Shown here one piece after another: positions 59,151 to 64,000 of a stretch of DNA of 64,000 bases. Each line of letters opens with the position of its first letter. Within the stretch, counting starts at the first letter, position 1. A program made the position numbers and the translations under genes. The notes under the pieces were generated by a model. It searched no databases, was not told the origin of the DNA, and saw nothing but the letters and a program-made list of their open reading frames with translations. The DNA is from Tritrichomonas musculus (taxonomy: Eukaryota > Parabasalia > Tritrichomonadida > Tritrichomonadidae). The stretch is taken from positions 124,001 through 188,000 of the forward strand of contig JAPFFF010000031.1 in assembly GCA_039105265.1 (NCBI GenBank). The letters run 5' to 3'.

Positions 59151-59373
59151 ATTGAGTAAATAATAATAATCATCATGATAAAAAACATTAATAAATGATA
59201 AATACCTTCGTGCTTTATTACTTCAAATAGGAAAGAAAAATATTTCTTTTACCATATAAGATCGTGATTGAATCATGAAATTTTTTTTAAAGTATTTGTA
59301 TATATTTTATTATTTTTCTATCTCCTTTATTTGCTGTCAGGTCGGTTGGGCTTTTGATTTTGATTAACTATGA

Positions 59374-60711
59374 TTAATGATTTGGATCATTGATATTCAT
59401 GTTATCAGGTTTTGGAGCTGAGGAAGGTTGCATTCTTCCAAAGGTCCATTCATGAGGCTCATCATTTTTATGGCGATATTGCTTATTACGATTTTGGTTT
59501 CCGCCTCTTTGTCGGCTAAAATTGCTATCGCGTCCGCCTCTTTGGTTGGAACCACGTCTCTGGCGGTTATTATTATTTGGCGATTGTAGCCAATTTCCTT
59601 CATTCGGATTGGAATTCATAAATCTTTGTTTGGGTATACTTCTTGCTTCAGTAACACGTGAATCATCGAATTGGGGCTTTCTATCTCTAGGGTAATGTGC
59701 AGATTGGTTATTATTATTATTATTCCTGCTTTGCTTAAAAGATTCAATTGTTGGAAATTTAGAAAGGGCAGCTTCCATCTCAGGAGTTGGCTTGATTTCA
59801 AAGTCATATTTTTGATTATCTAAAAAACCTTTAACTTTTTCAAGCCCATAAGTGCTACCTTTCCTATAGTCAACAAGAGCTTCATCTTGAAATTGGGCAA
59901 AAACTTGGGGATCCCATCTTTGCTCAAGTCCATAGGAGCAGAGTCTAAAGTAACATTCTATTCCATAATGAGAATTTTGTGAAGCATCTTGCCTTGCAAT
60001 TTCTAAGAACTCATCATACATAGATTGGTCAAAGTGGCCGCGCAAATAATAGCACCAAAAGTAAAAGAGGCTATTCATTTCGGCGGATTTGCCAATTCCT
60101 AATTCGGCTCTTTGTTGGAGTGCTGCATCATGGAACTCGATATATACTCTTTCATCAAATCCTTCTTCGAGCAATTCGTGAGGTACATAACTCATTGCTG
60201 AATCACTATCGCTCATCATGCGGTGGCCACCTCCACGTGGACCTCTTGAACGTCCTCGACGTTTTGAAGTCTTACATGCGGCGAATTCAGGTGAATCATG
60301 TATCTTCCTGCTCGTATATGAGTTTGGCATATCTTTATAAACATTAGATCGGCCTTGAGGTGGCTGATAAGGTTTACTTTGTTGTGGCTGCCATTCTTTT
60401 TGCTGCTGAGTTTGAAATTGAACTTTTCCATCCACATAGCCATTACTTGGACTCCCAAAGAGATCTTTTTGCTTAGAATGGTCACACATTCTTGGATTGA
60501 ACGACTGTGCTTCATTTCCCATGAAGTTAGAATATCCAGAGTTGTATTCGACATCATCGTGATCAGCTTGAGCTTGACTAGAACCGTCAGGGTTATCGAA
60601 TGAATCGTTATCCCCTCCATCACCAAAGAATACACCATCATCGCCATCATTTTCTTGATCACCTTGATTTTCACCATCATCAACTGGAGCAAGAATATCC
60701 CAATCCGACAT
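59374..60711 (-). CDS. LARP1-type DM15 cap-binding protein without La module, 445 residues
   Basis: The DM15 region of LARP1 binds the m7G cap and first pyrimidine of 5'TOP mRNAs and controls translation of ribosomal-protein messages. Residues ~177-300 match it closely: HELLEEGFDERVYIEFHDAA, LGIGKSAEMNSLFYFWCYYL (human LGIGQSQEMNTLFRFW), HYGIECYFRLCSYGLE and STYGLEKVKGFL, i.e. all three helical-hairpin repeats. The N-terminus (1-60) is acidic and disordered; 100-165 is Gln/Pro- and RG-rich; the C-terminus (330-445) is Asn/Gln-rich with RGG motifs (NQRGGRDSNFSRQRGG), suited to RNA binding. No La motif or RRM is present, unlike animal LARP1. Start is the first ATG, preceded by a T-rich leader with a GGCC core ~25 bp upstream. 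Confidence 0.9.
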   Translation of the reverse strand: MSDWDILAPVDDGENQGDQENDGDDGVFFGDGGDNDSFDNPDGSSQAQADHDDVEYNSGYSNFMGNEAQSFNPRMCDHSKQKDLFGSPSNGYVDGKVQFQTQQQKEWQPQQSKPYQPPQGRSNVYKDMPNSYTSRKIHDSPEFAACKTSKRRGRSRGPRGGGHRMMSDSDSAMSYVPHELLEEGFDERVYIEFHDAALQQRAELGIGKSAEMNSLFYFWCYYLRGHFDQSMYDEFLEIARQDASQNSHYGIECYFRLCSYGLEQRWDPQVFAQFQDEALVDYRKGSTYGLEKVKGFLDNQKYDFEIKPTPEMEAALSKFPTIESFKQSRNNNNNNQSAHYPRDRKPQFDDSRVTEARSIPKQRFMNSNPNEGNWLQSPNNNNRQRRGSNQRGGRDSNFSRQRGGNQNRNKQYRHKNDEPHEWTFGRMQPSSAPKPDNMNINDPNH

Positions 60712-61073
60712 GAGAAAAGAGGGTTACATTAATTTGGCCTTACATTTGACCATTTATGATGTATTAAAATTTTTCTCATAAATTTTTTTTTTTTCGTTTT
60801 TTTTGAATTCAAAAAGCTTTCACAAGTATAACATATTTATATACACTCCAAAGTAATTGATATGCTTTTACTAATATAAAAGCCAGGCAAACAATTTTTT
60901 AACATTTTGCTGACCCATTCAGGATCATTTTAAATAAGAAATTATATAATCGTCTAAGATAAAAATATTGTCACAAAAGAACGCTTGCTTTTTTACATAG
61001 TGTAATCCAATTAATAATTTTATAAATATTAATACTAATAAAAAGTAATAATAAAAAAATATAACATAATAAA
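60712..61073. other. Intergenic region upstream of the LARP1-type gene
   Basis: Holds the presumed promoter of the DM15 gene: a GGCC core at 60736-60739 and a T-rich run near 60786-60803. The rest is the 3' flank of the four-pass membrane gene. No gene or RNA is seen. Confidence 0.5.
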
Positions 61074-61781
61074 TTATTGCTCGTTCGTTTCTTCTTCATT
61101 ATTATCTTGAACATCATCATTCTCATTTTCAGGAACTTGACGGAGAGGTTCAAGATCTGAATGACCTTGATTAACATATTGAGTATTTTGATGATGTGAA
61201 GGACTTTTTGGGTCATGACATTCTGTATAATTAGATCCCAAGAAGTATATAGAGAAACATATTCCCCAAAGAATAAAAAAAGAAGTAAGGGGAATTTTTT
61301 GGGTAATCGTTCTGTCCCATATAATCTTCCTTACCTCATACGGATCACTAGTATATAGGTTATAATAATGCTGGGCAACTGAGTCAGTTTTATAATTGTC
61401 CATTGTATGCTCATAAAAATCAGTGGATGAGCGAACATAGGCGATTGGTGTAAAAAATGACAATAATACAGCATGTATAATAAGTCCAACAATAGTACAA
61501 CCATAATGAGCGTATTCTAATTTCTTTTGAAGTGTCTCAATAAAAGAAAATTGGGTAAGAATATTTAAAACAACTGATCCTATAGCAAAAACAATAGCAA
61601 AAACAGAACAAATAAGTGCACCATAACCATTAACCTTCGTCCAATATTGAAGTGCTAGTAGAGTACATAGATAAATGGAATATGCTGCAAAAGCAAGAGG
61701 TACAATATCTAGAGCCCATTCCAACCAATAAACAGCAACACCAATTATTCCATACTGAGATGGAATTGGTTTTAATTTCAT
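61074..61781 (-). CDS. Four-pass membrane protein, tetraspanin-like topology, 235 residues
   Basis: Hydrophobic segments at about residues 24-46 (ALDIVPLAFAAYSIYLCTLL), 54-77 (GALICSVFAIVFAIGSVVLN), 92-115 (GCTIVGLIIHAVLLSFFTPI) and 166-186 (SFFILWGICFSIYFLG). A ~50-residue hydrophilic loop (YVRSSTDFYEHTMDNYKTD..) lies between the third and fourth. The tail is acidic and Asn/Gln-rich, ending NEEETNEQ. The layout recalls tetraspanins, but there is no CCG motif or disulfide pattern in the large loop, so I do not name it. The frame is open from a TTG at 61790; the first ATG is 61781 (MKLKPIPSQ). It diverges from the small membrane protein to the right with ~200 bp between starts. Confidence 0.78.
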   Translation of the reverse strand: MKLKPIPSQYGIIGVAVYWLEWALDIVPLAFAAYSIYLCTLLALQYWTKVNGYGALICSVFAIVFAIGSVVLNILTQFSFIETLQKKLEYAHYGCTIVGLIIHAVLLSFFTPIAYVRSSTDFYEHTMDNYKTDSVAQHYYNLYTSDPYEVRKIIWDRTITQKIPLTSFFILWGICFSIYFLGSNYTECHDPKSPSHHQNTQYVNQGHSDLEPLRQVPENENDDVQDNNEEETNEQ

Positions 61782-61982
61782 TTTTTTCAAATTTTTAAAC
61801 GTCCTCTTTTATAATTTGAAAATTTAAATAACAATTTCATCTTAACAATTTATGAAACTATCAGGTTATTCGCATTATTCGAAACAAAAAACTTTTTTTA
61901 CTCTGATGATAATAAAATTTTGAAAATTTCAATTGAAATTTGCCAATTTTTGAGTAAAAATTTTCCATAGATCAAAAACTTA

Positions 61983-62336
61983 ATGATTCTTATCTTTTTT
62001 TCAACATTTCCCACAATTATTTTATTTTCTCTCATCATTATCTTCCTAGTCACCAATTGCTCTTTCTGTCACAAAGGGCAAAGAAGCCATGATGAAATTA
62101 ATTCACCTTACGAAAATTTCAACAGTGATTCACAAAATTATATTTCCGATAACGCTGCATTCAAAAATCCAGAACCAGCTCATCCATCACAGATTCCTAA
62201 GGACCAAGATTTTGCGGAATTCCCTTCAATTACATCACAAATAGAGACAGTTTCTATAAATAGCTCATCTACAACCCCTAACGAACAAGGCGAAAGATTA
62301 CAAGCATCTGTTCTTGTGTATCCTCCAAAAGAGTGA
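61983..62336 (+). CDS. Small single-pass membrane protein, 117 residues
   Basis: An N-terminal hydrophobic segment (residues ~2-24, ILIFFSTFPTIILFSLIIIF) is followed by a cysteine pair (NCSFC), then a basic patch (HKGQR) and a ~85-residue polar Ser/Asn/Pro/Glu-rich tail. The basic patch just after the segment predicts a short luminal N-terminus and a cytosolic tail, the reverse of a signal peptide. No family recognised. First ATG used. Confidence 0.6.
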   Translation: MILIFFSTFPTIILFSLIIIFLVTNCSFCHKGQRSHDEINSPYENFNSDSQNYISDNAAFKNPEPAHPSQIPKDQDFAEFPSITSQIETVSINSSSTTPNEQGERLQASVLVYPPKE

Positions 62337-62592
62337 AATACAGTTTTTATGATTTCATTTTTTATCTTACATTTCTTTTTTACCTGTTTTTTAAGCAATA
62401 ATATATGCATTGCCTTCTTTTTTTATTTGTTATTAAATAATATATTCCGAATTATTAATGCTATTTTTAATAATCAATATCAATTAAAAAGCGTTTTAAA
62501 TCAATACTTTCCCCCTAGATTTTTTGGGCACGGCTTATTTCATAATGGCTTATCATTAAAGAAAGCAAATAAAAATTTGCAAAAAATATAAT

Positions 62593-64000
62593 CTACAGAT
62601 CATTTCTATCATCAATGACAAATTTTGAATTAATGCATGAATTAATCGAGCGCATCATTACATTCTGCGCTATTTTTGAAGAGGCATAATCACATAATAA
62701 CTTCATTTTCTTTCCAAAAGCACTTTTATGGTTAATTCTTGACCTAATATCATTAATCACATAAGAAAGATTACTTTTTTGCTGGCTGTTAGGAATTATA
62801 AATGTAAATAAATCATCAATAATGCTTTTAAAATTGATTGGCTTAGTTTGGTCATAATAATAGAAACTGAGAATATTGAACAATGAAGGAATCATTAATT
62901 CAACTTGCTGACCAGATATCAACGAATTTTGCGATAATTTTATAAACTTTTCATCAGTTTCATGACTATTTAATGCAGATTTACTGCTTTTTCTAGACTT
63001 TATATTTTGACTTGAGTTTAAATTAACAGATTCATCATTATTGGAATCAGTATTCGTCTGAATTAATGATGATTGAGACGATAAATCCCGATTAACAAAT
63101 TTCCTTCTTAAATTGATATGATATACTAACGACAAACGTGCCTTTTCATATATTTTATTTCTTAAATCATTGATATCAATACTTTCATTTGAGCGAAAGG
63201 CAATATCGACTTTATTTTTGACTTTAAAAACTAGTCCAAGCACAATTAATGATAAAAATTCAATAGGGGTTTTGGGATTCTTTAATGCTTCATCTATCAT
63301 TGATAATATCCAGAATTTCTCTTTCATTTTTGTATATGTTTTGGTACTAACATATAAACTATCATTCTCTGTATCAAGGAGAAGCGAAGCGATCATCCGG
63401 AATTCCTTAACAGAAATTATATTTAGAAGGTTTTTTCCTTTTTTTTGTGCTGATTTAAATTGATGAAAGACATAACTTGTTGATTTGTTTGGCAACAAAA
63501 TAGAAAAATGATAATTGCTACTTATTACGTTTGAAATTCTCAAAAGTGATTCCAAACATTGAAGTGGATATAATTTGAAAAAATAAAAGTGAATTTTGAT
63601 TATATCATAGTCATTAAATAAAGTGGAAATTCTTAATGACCATTTGACATATTGATCATTATATTTATCACTTGAAATATTGTTATGATCAGATGATAAA
63701 AATGAAGGTGGATTTGAAAATGATTTGCTCTTATGATCAACACTTTGTGAAACAATAGGTGCATTTTTTAAGTCATCTTTAGACTCGCTCTTGTTGAAAG
63801 CAAATTTTGGAACTACTTCTGGAATTGACAAGAAAAAGAAAAACTTTAATGAAAACAGATCATTAAATTCATTAATTTTCAACTCTCTGTGATGACCAAA
63901 AAAGTGAAAAATAATTTCTTTGTTTTTTTTGGTAACTGAGCAAATTTTTTTCTTTGACCAAAAGCAGTCATTCCACTTAGATAACAGTTTAGCTAAGACT
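62593..64000 (-). CDS. Unrecognised protein, 5' end beyond the window
   Basis: The frame has no in-frame stop between 62593 and the right edge, and the segment beyond 63882 reads as protein (LAKLLSKWNDCFWSKKKICS, then HFFGHHRELKINEFNDLFSL), so the gene continues past 64000. At least 469 residues are visible. The visible start looks beta-rich and could be part of a PH-like domain (uncertain). After a Ser-rich linker come helical blocks (WILSMIDEALKNPKTPIEFL) and a second disordered Ser/Asn-rich linker (near 63000-63080). The end is helical (FGKKMKLLCDYASSKIAQNV). No catalytic motif or membrane segment is evident. No function is proposed. Confidence 0.75.
   Translation of the reverse strand, partial: VLAKLLSKWNDCFWSKKKICSVTKKNKEIIFHFFGHHRELKINEFNDLFSLKFFFFLSIPEVVPKFAFNKSESKDDLKNAPIVSQSVDHKSKSFSNPPSFLSSDHNNISSDKYNDQYVKWSLRISTLFNDYDIIKIHFYFFKLYPLQCLESLLRISNVISSNYHFSILLPNKSTSYVFHQFKSAQKKGKNLLNIISVKEFRMIASLLLDTENDSLYVSTKTYTKMKEKFWILSMIDEALKNPKTPIEFLSLIVLGLVFKVKNKVDIAFRSNESIDINDLRNKIYEKARLSLVYHINLRRKFVNRDLSSQSSLIQTNTDSNNDESVNLNSSQNIKSRKSSKSALNSHETDEKFIKLSQNSLISGQQVELMIPSLFNILSFYYYDQTKPINFKSIIDDLFTFIIPNSQQKSNLSYVINDIRSRINHKSAFGKKMKLLCDYASSKIAQNVMMRSINSCINSKFVIDDRNDL

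Noticed and set aside
62349-62591. 80-codon hydrophobic frame after the small membrane gene
   Set aside because: It begins 12 bp after a stop, is Phe/Ile/Asn-rich as AT-rich noncoding DNA tends to be, and looks like 3' flank.

Overview
The window looks like nuclear DNA of an anaerobic parabasalid protist, most likely a trichomonad of the Tritrichomonas type. This rests on very AT-rich intergenic DNA, huge intron-free reading frames (1,900 to 3,200 residues), short 5' leaders, tyrosine-kinase-like kinases joined to Sel1 repeats or coiled coils, long asparagine/serine-rich tracts, and a mix of eukaryotic families (VPS13, HECT ligase, eL31, 14-3-3, RING, LARP1 DM15) with a prokaryote-type ThiI. 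The species is inferred; no rRNA or other marker is present.

Layout. 0-9.4 kb (minus): a 3,091-residue VPS13-like lipid-transfer protein. 9.4-13.4 kb: an AT-rich divergent region with two hairpins, two small membrane proteins, an unrecognised helical protein and ribosomal protein eL31. 13.7-22.6 kb (minus): a 1,910-residue helical protein whose tail faintly resembles spastizin/ZFYVE26, a disordered plus coiled-coil protein and a small membrane protein. 22.7-45.2 kb (plus): a Sel1-repeat pseudokinase, a coiled-coil kinase, a 2,404-residue coiled-coil protein that appears to lack an ATG, and a 3,182-residue HECT ubiquitin ligase. 45.4-47.9 kb (minus): ThiI and a divergent 14-3-3 protein.

Accessory DNA. 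47.97-50.13 kb is a 2.17 kb non-autonomous transposable element with long terminal inverted repeats and a 43-bp minisatellite, inserted about 70 bp upstream of the 14-3-3 start codon. After a coiled-coil gene and a myristoylation-type RING ligase comes a compositionally distinct island (about 53.2-57.1 kb). It carries one 684-residue unrecognised protein, several very small reading frames, a repeated short motif and a symmetric hairpin at its right end. This is the best candidate for an undescribed element. A decayed gene on the minus strand fills about 57.2-59.1 kb.

59.4-64 kb: a LARP1-type DM15 protein without a La module, a four-pass membrane protein, a small single-pass membrane protein, and a gene that runs off the right edge. 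Several long frames open with TTG or GTG; I moved those starts to the first in-frame ATG where one exists close by. The genes look like independent eukaryotic transcription units, not operons. Shared themes are ubiquitin ligation (HECT, RING), kinase and 14-3-3 signalling, and translation (eL31, LARP1, ThiI).
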